Source: Albimonas donghaensis
GTDB lineage: Bacteria > Pseudomonadota > Alphaproteobacteria > Rhodobacterales > Rhodobacteraceae
Reading direction: 5' to 3'
NCBI RefSeq assembly: GCF_900106695.1
Contig: NZ_FNMZ01000001.1
Span: 124,001 to 188,000, forward strand
DNA: 64,000 bases
Shown in pieces: positions 48,590 through 58,163 of this stretch. A model generated the notes under the pieces. It saw nothing but the letters and a program-made list of their open reading frames with translations. It was not told the origin of the DNA and searched no databases. Made by a program: the position numbers and the translations under genes. Within the stretch, counting starts at the first letter, position 1, and the number at the start of each line of letters is the position of its first letter.

Positions 48590-48928
48590 TCCCGCCGCCC
48601 GCGGGGGCGCCGTCGCCGTGCCCAGCTCGGCGCCGGCCTTCGCCGGGAGCGGCGCGCCCGGCGAAGGCCGGGCATCGCGTGTCGTTTCCCCCTGCACGCT
48701 CGTCGGCGCAGGGATGCGCCGGGCCGCGCGGACCCCGCCCTCGGCGCCCGTCCTGTCAGGCGGTCGCGCACGGGGCGGGCGGCTCGGCCCCGCCGCCGCT
48801 TCGGCCCCGCCTGCTGTTCGGTCGCGTCGAGCGCACACCGGTTTCGCGCGGGGCGTCAAAACGGCTCCGGGACTGTTCCGAGCGGCGATGTCCGGAGCGT
48901 CCCGCGAGACTTTCCCGGCGGTATGCGC
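48590..48928. other. Gap between the RTX gene and the GATase-like gene
   Basis: A 339-base region between convergent genes. It holds one strong hairpin (48633-48671) and otherwise GC-rich sequence with no supported gene. Confidence 0.55.
48633..48671. terminator. Hairpin downstream of the RTX gene
   Basis: Perfect 15-bp arms (48633-48647 and 48657-48671) with a 9-base loop. The stem contains GGCGAAGGC, as does the hairpin after argC, so the two may be related. Confidence 0.55.
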
Positions 48929-49711
48929 TCAGGCGGCCTCGATCGCGAGGCGGCGGGCGGCGCGTTGGCGGGCGGCCTCGCCGAACGCGGTGTAGATCGC
49001 CTGGCTGACCGGGCTCTCCCAGGCCATCCACTCGGCATGCCACTGCACGCCCAGCGCCAGGCCGGGCGCGTCGCGGATCACGATCGCCTCCGGGGTGCCG
49101 TCGGGGGCGTGGCCCTCGATCACCACCCGCGGGCCGGGGTCGATGATGCCCTGGCCGTGCAGGGTGTTGGTCATCACCTCGGTCGCCCCGAGCAGGCGGT
49201 GGAAGGTCCCGCCCTCTGCGAAGGTCACCGCGTGGCGCAGGGCGAATTTCTCTTCGACCGTGCCGTCGGGGGGCATGCGGTGGTTCATGCGCCCGGGCAG
49301 GTCGCGGATCTCGGGATGCAGGGTCGCGCCGAAAGCCACGGCCAGCTCCTGGAAGCCGCGGCAGATGCCCAGCACCGGCGCCCCCGCCGCCACCGCGGCC
49401 CGGATCAGCGGCAGGGTCACGCCGTCGCGCTTGGGGTCGAAGGGGGCGTGGGCCTCGGTCTCCTCGTGACCGTAATGCGAGGGATGCACGTTGGCCCGTC
49501 CGCCGGTGAACAGGAAGCCGTCGCAGGCCGCGAGCAGGTCGTCGGGGTCCACGGCTTCGGGCAGGGCCGGGATGATCAGCGGCAGGCAGTCGGCCGCGTG
49601 GCGCAGGGCGCGCATGTTCATCTCTCCCGCAGCCGAGACCGCGAAGGTCTCGTTGATCAGCATGGCGTTGGAGATGACGCCGATGACGGGACGGGGGGAA
49701 CGGGCGGGCAT
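48929..49711 (-). CDS. Gamma-glutamyl-gamma-aminobutyrate hydrolase family (class I GATase-like)
   Basis: A 260-residue protein with the class I glutamine amidotransferase fold. The nucleophile elbow is PVLGICRGFQELAVAFG (C117), and the His-x-Glu dyad is in GVQWHAEWM. The early motif FLFTGGRANVHPSHYG is typical of PuuD-like hydrolases, which split gamma-glutamyl-GABA in putrescine breakdown. The other puu genes are absent, so the substrate could be another gamma-glutamyl amide. The ATG at 49711 is preceded by GAGAGG. The longer open frame upstream is rejected. It is monocistronic. Confidence 0.86.
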   Translation of the reverse strand: MPARSPRPVIGVISNAMLINETFAVSAAGEMNMRALRHAADCLPLIIPALPEAVDPDDLLAACDGFLFTGGRANVHPSHYGHEETEAHAPFDPKRDGVTLPLIRAAVAAGAPVLGICRGFQELAVAFGATLHPEIRDLPGRMNHRMPPDGTVEEKFALRHAVTFAEGGTFHRLLGATEVMTNTLHGQGIIDPGPRVVIEGHAPDGTPEAIVIRDAPGLALGVQWHAEWMAWESPVSQAIYTAFGEAARQRAARRLAIEAA

Positions 49712-50017
49712 GGCGCCTCTCGGGGCTGGACTGGACAGAAGGGGCCGGACGCGGTCCGGCGGGTTCGGGGCCGAAGGTAGCGTCGCGGGGGCCGCGCGCC
49801 AAGGGCGTGAGGCGACGCGGGGGCGCCGGGGTCGGGAAGCGCCGCGGCCCGGCGCTTGATCCCGGTCAAGGCGGCGGCGCGTTCGATGCCCGAGACTGCG
49901 CGGGCCGGCCGCCGCTCGGCCCCCGCCGCCTCCGCCCTCGTCGCCGCGTCGCGCAACGGAGGCGCGCGGAACGGGCGCGCGGACCGGCCCCTGGTTGACG
50001 CACAGAAGGACAAGGCG
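49712..50017. other. Divergent region between GATase-like and YdcH genes
   Basis: A 306-base gap holding an FNR-like box (49856-49869) and otherwise GC-rich sequence. TTGACG at about 49995 is too close to the start to serve as the -35 of the YdcH gene. No gene is supported. Confidence 0.5.
49856..49869. promoter_or_regulatory. FNR/FixK-like binding site
   Basis: TTGATCCCGGTCAA matches the FNR-family consensus TTGAT-N4-ATCAA at 9 of 10 defined positions. It lies about 150 bases before the YdcH-type gene and a similar distance from the GATase-like start, so either could be oxygen-controlled. Confidence 0.55.
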
Positions 50018-50257
50018 ATGAGCCATACCCCGCACGAACTGGCCGAGGCGCTGCCCGGCGAAGCCGCCAACATCTCCGCCCGCAAGGCCTCGGATCCGCA
50101 TTTCGCGCGGCTGGCGGAGGAGTATCACACGCTGAACCGCGAGATTCACCGCGGCGAAACCAATGTCGAGCCGATGGACGACCTGCGGCTCGAAACCCTG
50201 AAGAAGAAGCGGCTGGCCCTGCTGGACGAGATCAAGGGCATGCTCGCCGCCGCCTGA
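50018..50257 (+). CDS. YdcH family (DUF465) small protein
   Basis: A 79-residue, highly charged helical protein. The segment DPHFARLAEEYHTLNREIHRG followed by DDLRLETLKKKRLALLDEI is the DUF465/YdcH signature. The biochemical role is unknown; the family is short, coiled-coil-like and common in proteobacteria. AGAAGGACAAGG precedes the ATG. The open frame continues upstream to 49856, but those codons carry no similarity and run over the FNR-like box. Confidence 0.85.
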   Translation: MSHTPHELAEALPGEAANISARKASDPHFARLAEEYHTLNREIHRGETNVEPMDDLRLETLKKKRLALLDEIKGMLAAA

Positions 50258-50514
50258 ACCGGAGGGAGGCGGCGCCGGATCCCGCGCGCTGGTGGCGCAG
50301 GGGGCGCCGGCGCCGCCGGTCACCGGCTCGCGGAAGGCGCCGGGGCGAGGCGGGGCCGTTCCGCCTTCCCGGCGCCGCCCGCGGCACGGTCCGGCGCGGC
50401 GCCGGCGCCCGGGCGCGGCCTGGCGCGCGGGTCGAGGCGCCGCTCCCTCGCCCCAACTGGGGGCGGGCGCCCGGATCATATTCCCGGATCAGCCCCCCAG
50501 TTCAGCCCCCCCGA

Positions 50515-53118
50515 TCAGGCGTCAAGCATGCGGGACACGATCTCGGCCATGTCGCGCGACAGGCCCTCGGTCGCGGCGATGCGGGAGAGTTCCGCCCGGA
50601 TCAGCTTCTGACGCTTCGCGTCATAGCGCCGCCAGGTCTCGAAGGCGCCGGCCACCCGCGCCGCGGTCTGCGGGTTCACCGGGTCGAGCCGGATCAGCCA
50701 GTCGGCGAGGAAGCGATAGCCCGACCCGTCGGCCTGGTGGAAGGCGCAGGGGTTCTGGGCGAAGGCCGCGACCAGCGAGCGGAAGCGGTTGGGCGTCTTC
50801 CACGGAAAGTCCGGCGCCTCGGACAGCGCCTTCACCCGCGCCAGCGTGTCGGGGCGCGAGGCCGTGGCCTGCAGCATCCGCCACTTGTCCATCACCAGCG
50901 GATCATGGCGCCAGTCGGCGGCGAAGGCGTCCAGCGCCGCGTCGGCGGCCGGCGAGCCGCTGGCCAGCAGCGCCGCCAGCGCCGGCAGCCGGTCCGACAT
51001 GTTGGCCGCGCCGCATTGCGCCTCGGCCATGCCGGCCCCCACCGGCAGCCGGGCCAGCAGCCCCAGCGCCGCGGCCCGCAGCGCCCGGCGCCCGGCGTCG
51101 CCGGCCTCGGGCGTGTAGGGGCCGGGGGTCTCCATCGCTTCGTAGAGCCCGCGCAGTTCCGGCTCCAGCGCCTCGGCCAGCGCCTTGCGGGCCGCCTTGG
51201 CCGCGGCGTGGATGGCGTCGGGATCGGCGGGGCGGCCGCGGGACCAGGTCTCGCGCGCGATCTCGTCCTCGCCGGGCAGGGTCAGCAGCAGGGCGCGGAA
51301 GGCCGGGTCCAGCGACGCGTCGGTGATCGCGGGCAGCAGCGCCTCGGCGAAGGCGTCGGCGGAGGCCGCGCCCATCATCACCTCCAGCGCCAGCGCCCGC
51401 GCCGCCTCCCAGCGGTTGAACGGGTCGCGGTCATGGGCGAGCAGGAAGGCGCGCTCGGCCTCGGACGAACGCCGCTCCAGGATCACCGGCGCCGAGAAGC
51501 CGCGCAGCAGCGAGGGGACCGGCCGCTCGGGCAGCTCGAAGCTCCAGCAGCGTTCGGTGTCGTCGAGCTCCAGCACGCCGGGCTCGATCAGCTCGCGCCC
51601 GTCGGCGCCCAGCAGCCCGAAGGCGACCGGGATCGGCACGGGTTTCTTCAGCGGCTGGCCGGGGGTGGAGGGGGTCTCCTGGCGCAGGGTCAGCGTGTAG
51701 CGCCCGCCCTGGCCCGGCGCGTCCTCCACCCAGCCCTCCGAGACCGTGACCCGCGGCGTGCCCGCCTGCGCGTACCACAGCCGGAACCGGGTCAGGTCGC
51801 GGCCCGAGGCGTCCTCGAACACCGCGATCCAGTCCTCGATGGTGCAGGCCTGCCCGTCATGACGGTCGAAATAGAGGTCGAGCGCCGCGCGGTAGGTCTC
51901 CGCCCCCACGATCAGGCGCAGCATGCGGATCAGCTCGGCGCCCTTTTCGTAGACGGTGGCGGTGTAGAAGTTGTTGATCTCGATGAACTCTTCCGGCCGC
52001 ACCGGGTGGGCGAGGGGGCCCGCATCCTCCCGGAACTGGCGGGCGCGGAGCATCTTCACCTGGTCGATGCGCTGCACCGCCTCCGAACGCATGTCGGCGG
52101 AGAACTGCTGGTCGCGGAAGACCGTCAGCCCCTCCTTCAGGCAGAGCTGGAACCAGTCGCGGCAGGTGATGCGGTTGCCGGTCCAGTTGTGGAAATACTC
52201 GTGGGCGATGATGCCTTCGATCAGCTCGTAATCGCGGTCGGTGGCGGTCTCCGGCGAGGCGAGGACATATTTCGAGTTGAAGACGTTGAGCCCCTTGTTC
52301 TCCATCGCCCCCATGTTGAAGTCGTCGACCGCGACGATGTTGAAGACCGAGAGGTCGTATTCGCGGCCATACTCCGTCTCGTCCCAGCGCATCGAGCGCT
52401 TCAGGGCGTCCATCGCATAGGCGCAGCGGTCCTCGTCGCCGGGGCGGACGTGGATCGCAAGGGCCACCGGGCGGCCTGAGGCCGTCGTGAAGGCGTCCGT
52501 GTGGGCGACCAGTTCGCCTGCCACCAGCGCGAAGAGGTAGGAGGGCTTGGGCCAGGGGTCGGTCCATTCGGCGAAGTGACGGTCGCCGGGCAGGGGGCCG
52601 GTCGCGCCGGGCTCGCCGTTGGACAGCAGCACGGGGATCGAGGTCGGCGCCTCGATCCGCACCGCGTAGGTGGCCATCACGTCGGGGCGGTCGGGGAAAT
52701 AGGTGATCTTGCGGAAGCCCTCGGCCTCGCACTGGGTGCAATAGACGCCGTTGGAGAGGTAGAGGCCCTCCAGCTCGGTGTTGGCCTCGGGGTCGATCTC
52801 GACCTCGGCCTCCCAGGTGAAGGCGTCGGGCAGGGGGGCGTTGTCGGCGGGGGCGAGGGTCAGGCCCTCCTCGTCCACGGTGATCGAGGGCAGGGCGTCG
52901 GTCCCGTCGACGGCGGCGGAGAGCAGGCGCAGCTTCTGGCCGTCCAGCCGCAGCGGGCCGCCGGCGGCTTCGCCCGGGCCCTTGACGAAGCGGATGCGGG
53001 CGCGGACCCGGGCGCCCCTGGGGGCGAGGTCGAAGGTCAGGTCCACATGCTCGGCGACCCAGGCCGGCGGGGCGTAGTCGGCGAGGCGGATCGGCGTGGG
53101 GCTGACGTCGGGACGCAT
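50515..53118 (-). CDS. pepN: Aminopeptidase N
   Basis: An 867-residue M1 zinc aminopeptidase that removes N-terminal residues from cytoplasmic peptides. It has the exopeptidase motif FNMGAMENKGLN and the zinc site HEYFHNWTGNR (H306, E307, H310) with E329 nineteen residues later. The order CDS N-terminal beta-domain, catalytic domain, Ig-like domain and C-terminal helical domain fits PepN of proteobacteria, as does the length. The ATG at 53118 has AGGAG upstream. It is divergent from glcB across a 370-base region with paired palindromes, and convergent with the YdcH gene. Confidence 0.95.
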   Translation of the reverse strand: MRPDVSPTPIRLADYAPPAWVAEHVDLTFDLAPRGARVRARIRFVKGPGEAAGGPLRLDGQKLRLLSAAVDGTDALPSITVDEEGLTLAPADNAPLPDAFTWEAEVEIDPEANTELEGLYLSNGVYCTQCEAEGFRKITYFPDRPDVMATYAVRIEAPTSIPVLLSNGEPGATGPLPGDRHFAEWTDPWPKPSYLFALVAGELVAHTDAFTTASGRPVALAIHVRPGDEDRCAYAMDALKRSMRWDETEYGREYDLSVFNIVAVDDFNMGAMENKGLNVFNSKYVLASPETATDRDYELIEGIIAHEYFHNWTGNRITCRDWFQLCLKEGLTVFRDQQFSADMRSEAVQRIDQVKMLRARQFREDAGPLAHPVRPEEFIEINNFYTATVYEKGAELIRMLRLIVGAETYRAALDLYFDRHDGQACTIEDWIAVFEDASGRDLTRFRLWYAQAGTPRVTVSEGWVEDAPGQGGRYTLTLRQETPSTPGQPLKKPVPIPVAFGLLGADGRELIEPGVLELDDTERCWSFELPERPVPSLLRGFSAPVILERRSSEAERAFLLAHDRDPFNRWEAARALALEVMMGAASADAFAEALLPAITDASLDPAFRALLLTLPGEDEIARETWSRGRPADPDAIHAAAKAARKALAEALEPELRGLYEAMETPGPYTPEAGDAGRRALRAAALGLLARLPVGAGMAEAQCGAANMSDRLPALAALLASGSPAADAALDAFAADWRHDPLVMDKWRMLQATASRPDTLARVKALSEAPDFPWKTPNRFRSLVAAFAQNPCAFHQADGSGYRFLADWLIRLDPVNPQTAARVAGAFETWRRYDAKRQKLIRAELSRIAATEGLSRDMAEIVSRMLDA

Positions 53119-53334
53119 GCTCGGCTCCTGCAATCGTTGGCGTCCGGAGAGTTGACCGGCGGCAGGCGGGGCGCAAGGCGCCTGGGCGGGTCCGGGCCGA
53201 AAGTCGCGGATCCGGATTTTCGAAAGGGGGGGACGGGGGCGGCCCTCGCGGCGCGGCGCGCCGCATCGGCCCCGCCCAGCCGTCCCCGCGTGCGGGCGCA
53301 GGCGGGCGGGGTCCGGGCGGGCGGGTTCGCGGCT

Positions 53335-53349
53335 TTCCACGGCGTGGAA
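53335..53349. promoter_or_regulatory. Palindromic operator candidate upstream of glcB, site 1
   Basis: TTCCACGGCGTGGAA: perfect 6-bp arms with a 3-base centre. It pairs with site 2, 41 bp away centre to centre (close to four helical turns). Confidence 0.6.
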
Positions 53350-53375
53350 TGGATCCGGAGGTGACGGGCCCGGAC

Positions 53376-53390
53376 TTCCGCACCGTGGAA
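53376..53390. promoter_or_regulatory. Palindromic operator candidate upstream of glcB, site 2
   Basis: TTCCGCACCGTGGAA matches site 1 at 11 of 15 bases, and both keep TTCC-N7-GGAA. It ends 98 bases before the glcB start. Confidence 0.58.
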
Positions 53391-53488
53391 ACCGGCGCCG
53401 CATGCGGTGGCGCGACGCGCCGGGGAAGCGCATGTTCGCCCTCGACACGCCCTTTCCGAATCCGCCCCCCGCCGAGGCTCGTAACACC

Positions 53489-55648
53489 ATGACCGACCGC
53501 ATCCAGATCGCCGGCCTCCAGGTCGCCCCCGAACTCCATGCCTTCGTCGAGACCGAGGCGCTGCCCGGTTCCGGCGTCTCCTCCGCCGATTTCTGGGAGG
53601 GGCTCGCCGGCATCGTCCGCGATTTCGGGCCGAAGCGCCGGGCGCTGCTCGCCACCCGCGACGACCTGCAGGCGAAGATCGACGCCTGGCATCTCGCCCG
53701 ACGTGGCCAGAGCTGGGACGCGGAGGCCTACAAGGCCTTCCTGACCGAAATCGGCTATCTGCGCCCCGAAGGCCCCGACTTCTCGGTCGCCACCGCCAAT
53801 GTGGACCCGGAGATCGCGGCGCTGCCCGGCCCGCAGCTGGTGGTGCCGGTGATGAACGCCCGCTATGCGCTGAACGCGGCCAACGCGCGCTGGGGCTCGC
53901 TCTACGATGCGCTCTACGGCACCGACGCGCTGGGCGACCTGCCTTCGGGCAAGGGCTATGACCCCGAGCGCGGGGCGCGGGTGATCTCCTGGGCCAAGGG
54001 CTTCCTCGATGAAAGCGCGCCGCTGGCGGGGGGGCGGTGGGCGGACGTCACCGGGCTGAAGGTCGAGGGCGGCACGGTCATCGCCGCCTCCGCCACGGCG
54101 GGGGAGACGGGGCTCGCCGACCCCGCCCAGTTCGCGGGCTATACGGGCGAGGCGGGGGCGCCGAGCTCGATCCTCCTGCGCCGCAACGGGCTGCTGGCGC
54201 GGGTGATGATCGATGCGACCAGCGCCATCGGGGCGACGGACCCGGCCTCGATCTCCGACGTGATGCTCGAATCCGCGCTGACCGCGATCATGGATTGCGA
54301 GGACTCGGTGGCCGCGGTGGACGCCGAGGACAAGGCGCTGGCCTATCGCAACTGGCTGGGCCTGATGCGCGGCGACCTGACCGAGACGGTGGAGAAGGGG
54401 GGCGAGACCTTCACCCGCGCGCTCTCCCCCGATTTCGAGGCGACCGGGCCCGAGGGCGGGACCTTCGCGGTGAAGGCCCGCGCCCTGATGCTGGTGCGCA
54501 ATGTCGGCCTGCTGATGACCACGCCGGCGGTGCTGGACGGCGACGGCGAGGAGATCGCCGAACACATGCTCGACGCCATGTGCACGGCGCTGGGCGCGAA
54601 GCATGACAAGGGCGCGAACTCGGCCGAGGGCTCGGTCTACGTGGTCTGCCCCAAGATGCACGGGCCGGACGAGGCGGGCTATGTCGCGGAGGTCTTCGGC
54701 CGGGTGGAGACGGCGCTGGGCCTCTCCCCCCTGACCCTGAAGATGGGGATCATGGACGAGGAGCGGCGCACCACCGTAAACCTGCGCGAATGCATCCGCG
54801 CGGCGGGCGACCGGGTGGCCTTCATCAACACCGGCTTCCTCGACCGCACCGGCGACGAGATCCACACCTCGATGGAGGCCGGGCCGATGGTGCGCAAGGC
54901 CGACATGAAGGCCCAGGCCTGGATCGGCGCCTATGAGGACTGGAACGTGGATGCGGGGCTTGCCTGCGGGCTGCGCGGGCGGGCGCAGATCGGCAAGGGC
55001 ATGTGGGCCATGCCCGACCTGATGGCGGCGATGCTGGAGGCCAAGATCGGCCACCCCAAATCCGGCGCCAACTGCGCCTGGGTGCCAAGCCCGACCGCGG
55101 CGACGCTGCACGCGACCCACTACCACAAGGTCGACGTGCCGGCGCGCCAGGCCGAGATCGCGGACGGCGGGCGCCGCGCGAGCCTCGACGACATTCTCAC
55201 CGTGCCGCTGGCCGACCGGCCCAACTGGTCGGAGGCGGAGGTGCAGGCCGAGCTCGACAACAACGCCCAGGGCATCCTCGGCTACGTGGTGCGCTGGGTG
55301 GATGCGGGGGTCGGCTGCTCGAAGGTGCCGGACATTCACGACGTGGGGCTGATGGAGGACCGGGCGACCTGCCGCATCTCCTCCCAGCATATCGCCAACT
55401 GGCTGCATCACGGGATCTGCACCGAGCGCCAGGTCATGGAGACGATGAAGCGCATGGCCGCGGTGGTGGATCGGCAGAACGCCGGCGACGCGGACTATCA
55501 GCCGATGGCGCCGGCCTGCGACGGGATCGCGTTCCGGGCGGCCTGCGACCTGGTCTTCAAAGGGCGCGAGCAGCCTTCGGGCTACACCGAGCCGCTGCTC
55601 CATGCCGGACGGCTGGCGAAGAAAGCGGAAATGGGAGGGAAGGCATGA
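53489..55648 (+). CDS. glcB: Malate synthase G
   Basis: A 719-residue enzyme that condenses glyoxylate and acetyl-CoA to malate. The length and content fit the G isoform. Characteristic stretches are [24 protein letters not shown], the [14 protein letters not shown] segment (acid residues of the active site), [35 protein letters not shown] and [17 protein letters not shown]. The ATG at 53489 is preceded by GAGG; upstream in-frame ATGs at 53402 and 53432 would add 29 or 19 residues without similarity. Its stop overlaps the glcG-type gene by four bases. It serves growth on C2 compounds or glyoxylate from malyl-CoA-type cleavage. Confidence 0.95.
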   Translation: MTDRIQIAGLQVAPELHAFVETEALPGSGVSSADFWEGLAGIVRDFGPKRRALLATRDDLQAKIDAWHLARRGQSWDAEAYKAFLTEIGYLRPEGPDFSVATANVDPEIAALPGPQLVVPVMNARYALNAANARWGSLYDALYGTDALGDLPSGKGYDPERGARVISWAKGFLDESAPLAGGRWADVTGLKVEGGTVIAASATAGETGLADPAQFAGYTGEAGAPSSILLRRNGLLARVMIDATSAIGATDPASISDVMLESALTAIMDCEDSVAAVDAEDKALAYRNWLGLMRGDLTETVEKGGETFTRALSPDFEATGPEGGTFAVKARALMLVRNVGLLMTTPAVLDGDGEEIAEHMLDAMCTALGAKHDKGANSAEGSVYVVCPKMHGPDEAGYVAEVFGRVETALGLSPLTLKMGIMDEERRTTVNLRECIRAAGDRVAFINTGFLDRTGDEIHTSMEAGPMVRKADMKAQAWIGAYEDWNVDAGLACGLRGRAQIGKGMWAMPDLMAAMLEAKIGHPKSGANCAWVPSPTAATLHATHYHKVDVPARQAEIADGGRRASLDDILTVPLADRPNWSEAEVQAELDNNAQGILGYVVRWVDAGVGCSKVPDIHDVGLMEDRATCRISSQHIANWLHHGICTERQVMETMKRMAAVVDRQNAGDADYQPMAPACDGIAFRAACDLVFKGREQPSGYTEPLLHAGRLAKKAEMGGKA

Positions 55649-56091
55649 GCGGAATTTCAGGGGCGTCGGGCCCGGGGATCGAGGCGGCGCGGGCCATCCT
55701 GGCCGGCGCCTTCGCCAAGGCCGCGGAAGCGGGGATGAAGCCGCTGGCGGTCTGCGTGCTCGATGCCGGCGCGCGGCTGGTGGCCTATGAGCGGCAGGAC
55801 GGCGCGTCTCCGGGGCGCTACGAGATCGCGTCGGGCAAGGCCCATGGCGCGGTGATGCTGGGCATGGGCGGGCGGGCGCAGATGGCGCGGGCCGAGGCGC
55901 AGGCCTATTTCATCGCCGCCGCCAATGGCGCGCTGGGCGGCGGGCTGGTGCCGGTTCCGGGCGGCGTGCTGCTGCGCGATGCGGAGGGCGCGGTGATCGG
56001 GGCCGTGGGCGTGTCGGGCGATGCGTCCGACAATGACGAGGCCGCGGCGCTGGCCGGGGCCGAAGCCGCCGGGATCGCCGCCGAAGCCTGA
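55645..56091 (+). CDS. glcG: GlcG/HbpS family protein
   Basis: A 148-residue protein of the GlcG/HbpS fold. The conserved stretch [22 protein letters not shown] is followed by [14 protein letters not shown] and [11 protein letters not shown], then [18 protein letters not shown]. GlcG is encoded in glycolate-utilisation operons, but its role is unclear; some homologues bind haem or cobalamin. Translation is coupled to glcB (ATGA overlap), supporting a link to glyoxylate/glycolate use. The stop codon is inside a 14-bp tandem duplication. Confidence 0.83.
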   Translation: MSGISGASGPGIEAARAILAGAFAKAAEAGMKPLAVCVLDAGARLVAYERQDGASPGRYEIASGKAHGAVMLGMGGRAQMARAEAQAYFIAAANGALGGGLVPVPGGVLLRDAEGAVIGAVGVSGDASDNDEAAALAGAEAAGIAAEA

Positions 56092-56114
56092 GTTCCGAGA
56101 CCTGAGTCCCGAGA
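56087..56114 (+). repeat. Stop-codon-spanning 14-bp duplication
   Basis: CCTGAGTTCCGAGA (56087-56100) is followed directly by CCTGAGTCCCGAGA (56101-56114), differing at one base. The first copy carries the TGA stop of the GlcG-type gene. Confidence 0.8.
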
Positions 56115-56140
56115 CTGGGGCCTGGGGCGCGCGGAGCGCG

Positions 56141-56193
56141 GGCGCCGCGTCCCGCGCTCGCCAGGCCGCCCGGTTCCGCCCGCGGCGCGCGGA
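56141..56193 (+). repeat. Palindromic intergenic element, copy G
   Basis: Within the 353-base glcG/ligase gap, the partial core GGCGCCGCGTC starts at 56141 and the arm CGCCCGCGGCGCGCGGA is at 56177-56193, with a 22-base spacer. An extra dyad CGCCAGGC...GCCTGGCG and CCGGTTCCGC...GCGGAACCGG surrounds the arm. The remainder of the gap to 56444 shows no gene. Confidence 0.65.
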
Positions 56194-56444
56194 ACCGGGG
56201 GCGCCTGGCGGCGGGGGCTCTTGCCCGCCCTGCTGCGCGCCGGGGCGGACCGGCGCCTCCGCCGAGACGGACAGCCCGACCCGAGGCGGTTTTCGCGTCG
56301 GCGCAATGACGCGCGTCCTGCGCGTCGCCGTCCCGGGACCGCCCTCGCCGCCCGAAACAGCGCCGCTCGCGAGCCCGCCCGCAGCCGGCGCCGGCGCCCG
56401 GGAGACAGCCGCGCGCCGGTCGGGGCGCCGGCTCCCCCGGTCGC

Positions 56445-58163
56445 CTATTCGGCGGAGCCGGCGCCGGATTTGGCGGCCGAGTTGGCGGCGGGGGCGGAAT
56501 TGGCGGCGGGACCGGGGGCGAAGCGCTCGCCCTTCACCACGATCCCCTCCGCCTCCCGGTCCCAGGTTCCCGCCACAGGGCCCTCGGCGCGCAGGCGGTG
56601 CTTCTCCACCTTCGCCGTGGGGGTCTTGGGCAGCTCGTCCAGCACGCGCACATAGCGGGGGACCATGAAATAGGCCATCCGCGCCCGCATGAATTCGAAC
56701 AGCGCCGCCGGGTCGACCGAGCGCCCCTCCGCCGGCGCCACGCAGATCATCACGTCGTCCTCCGCCAAGGGACTGCGGGCGGCCACCGCCGCGGCCTCGC
56801 GCACGTCGGGATGGGCCAGCGCCTCCGCCTCCACTTCGAAGGACGAGATGTTCTCTCCCCGCCGCCGGATCGAGTCCTTCACCCGGTCCACGTAGAAGAA
56901 GTTCCCCTCCGCATCCCGCCGGAACGCGTCGCCGGTGTGGAACCAGCCGTTGCGCCAGGCGGCGGCCGTGGCCTCGGGGTTGCGATGGTAGCCCGAGAGC
57001 ATCGCCCAGGGCCGGTCGGTGCGCAGGATCATCTCGCCGACCGCGCCCGTCGGGACCTCGCAGTCGTTCCCGTCCACCAGCCGCAGGTCCACGCCCGGCC
57101 GCGCCCGCCCGCAGGCGCCGTCGACCTCCGGATTCGCCTCCGAGAAGGTGGGGGTCGAGATCTCGGTCATGTTGAAGATGGTGCGGACCTCGACCCCGAA
57201 CCGTTCGGCGAAGCGCCGCGCGCCGGCGAGCGGCACCATCAGCACCAGCCGCAGGGGGTTGTCGGCGTCGCCGGGCTCGGGCGGGCGCTTTTCCAGGAAG
57301 GCCGCCATCACGCCCAGCATGAAGGCCACCGAGGCCTCCGTCCGCCGCACCGTGCCCCAGAAGGTCGCCGTGTCGAAGCGCTCGGCCAGCGCGAAGGAGG
57401 CGCCGCGGGCCAGCATCACGAACATCGGCCCCATGCCGCCGATATGGAACATCGGCGCCGCGACCAGGTAGCGGTCGTCCCCGGTGACGAAGGGCCAGCT
57501 CTCCGGCCCCGCATTGGACCACAGGTGCAGGTAGGACATCAGCACGGCCTTGGACGGCCCCGTGGTGCCCGAGGTGAAGATGATCGACATCGGGTCCCAG
57601 GGCTCGACGGGGCGCGGCGGGGGGACGAGCTCGCCCGCCTCGGGCAGCAGGGCGTCGGCCCAGGCGAGGCAGGGCAGGGGCAGGCCCTCCGCCTCGCCCC
57701 CCACGATCACCAGGGTTTCGAGCGCGGCCGTGTCGACCTCGGCCAGCCGGGGCGCGAGATCCGCATGCACGATCCCCAGCTTCGCGTCCGACAGCTCCAC
57801 CACATGCGCGAGCAACCCGCCCTTGTAGGCGGTGTTGATCGGCACGCAGACCGCGCCGAGATAGTTCAGCGCGAAGAACACCCGCACATGCTCGCGCCCG
57901 TTGGGGAGCCAGACGAGCACGTGATCCCCCATCCCCACGCCCAGCCGTTGCAGGCCGAGCGCGGTTTGCAGGACCAGGTCGCGGAACCGGGCGTAGGTCC
58001 AGTCCTCGACCGCGCCGTCGAGACTGTCGAAGCGGGCGAAGACGCGGGTTCCGCGCTCCTCCGCCCAGCGGTCGATCAGGTCGCGGGTGACCACGTCGCG
58101 GCGGCGCGGGATGGCGGGGTCGGCGGTCTCGGGCGCCTCGGGGGCGGGAGCGGCGGAGATCAT
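56445..58163 (-). CDS. AMP-dependent acyl-CoA synthetase/ligase
   Basis: A 572-residue ANL-superfamily ligase that activates a carboxylic acid with ATP and CoA. It has the P-loop motif IIFTSGTTGPSKAV, MFHIGGMGP, GYHRNPEAT, GWFHTGDAF and the C-terminal KTPTAKVEKHRL with the catalytic Lys. It resembles the carnitine/crotonobetaine-CoA ligase and related groups; the substrate is not assignable. The ATG overlaps the stop of the monooxygenase gene by four bases (58160-58163), so the two are coupled. The C-terminal tail ends in a low-complexity Ala/Asn/Ser run (PAANSAPAANSAAKSG) not usual for the family. It probably activates an acid formed downstream of the oxygenation step. Confidence 0.88.
   Translation of the reverse strand: MISAAPAPEAPETADPAIPRRRDVVTRDLIDRWAEERGTRVFARFDSLDGAVEDWTYARFRDLVLQTALGLQRLGVGMGDHVLVWLPNGREHVRVFFALNYLGAVCVPINTAYKGGLLAHVVELSDAKLGIVHADLAPRLAEVDTAALETLVIVGGEAEGLPLPCLAWADALLPEAGELVPPPRPVEPWDPMSIIFTSGTTGPSKAVLMSYLHLWSNAGPESWPFVTGDDRYLVAAPMFHIGGMGPMFVMLARGASFALAERFDTATFWGTVRRTEASVAFMLGVMAAFLEKRPPEPGDADNPLRLVLMVPLAGARRFAERFGVEVRTIFNMTEISTPTFSEANPEVDGACGRARPGVDLRLVDGNDCEVPTGAVGEMILRTDRPWAMLSGYHRNPEATAAAWRNGWFHTGDAFRRDAEGNFFYVDRVKDSIRRRGENISSFEVEAEALAHPDVREAAAVAARSPLAEDDVMICVAPAEGRSVDPAALFEFMRARMAYFMVPRYVRVLDELPKTPTAKVEKHRLRAEGPVAGTWDREAEGIVVKGERFAPGPAANSAPAANSAAKSGAGSAE

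Larger units (their letters stand above)
53119..53488. promoter_or_regulatory. Divergent control region pepN/glcB
   Basis: A 370-base region containing two related 15-bp palindromes (53335-53349 and 53376-53390), the nearer one about 100 bases before glcB. The pepN side is GC-rich. No gene is supported. Confidence 0.55.

Noticed and set aside
51857-55603. A 1,248-codon minus-strand open frame across pepN and glcB
   Set aside because: It spans two well-supported genes and their promoter region, and its protein has no recognisable domain. It is an open frame by GC bias.
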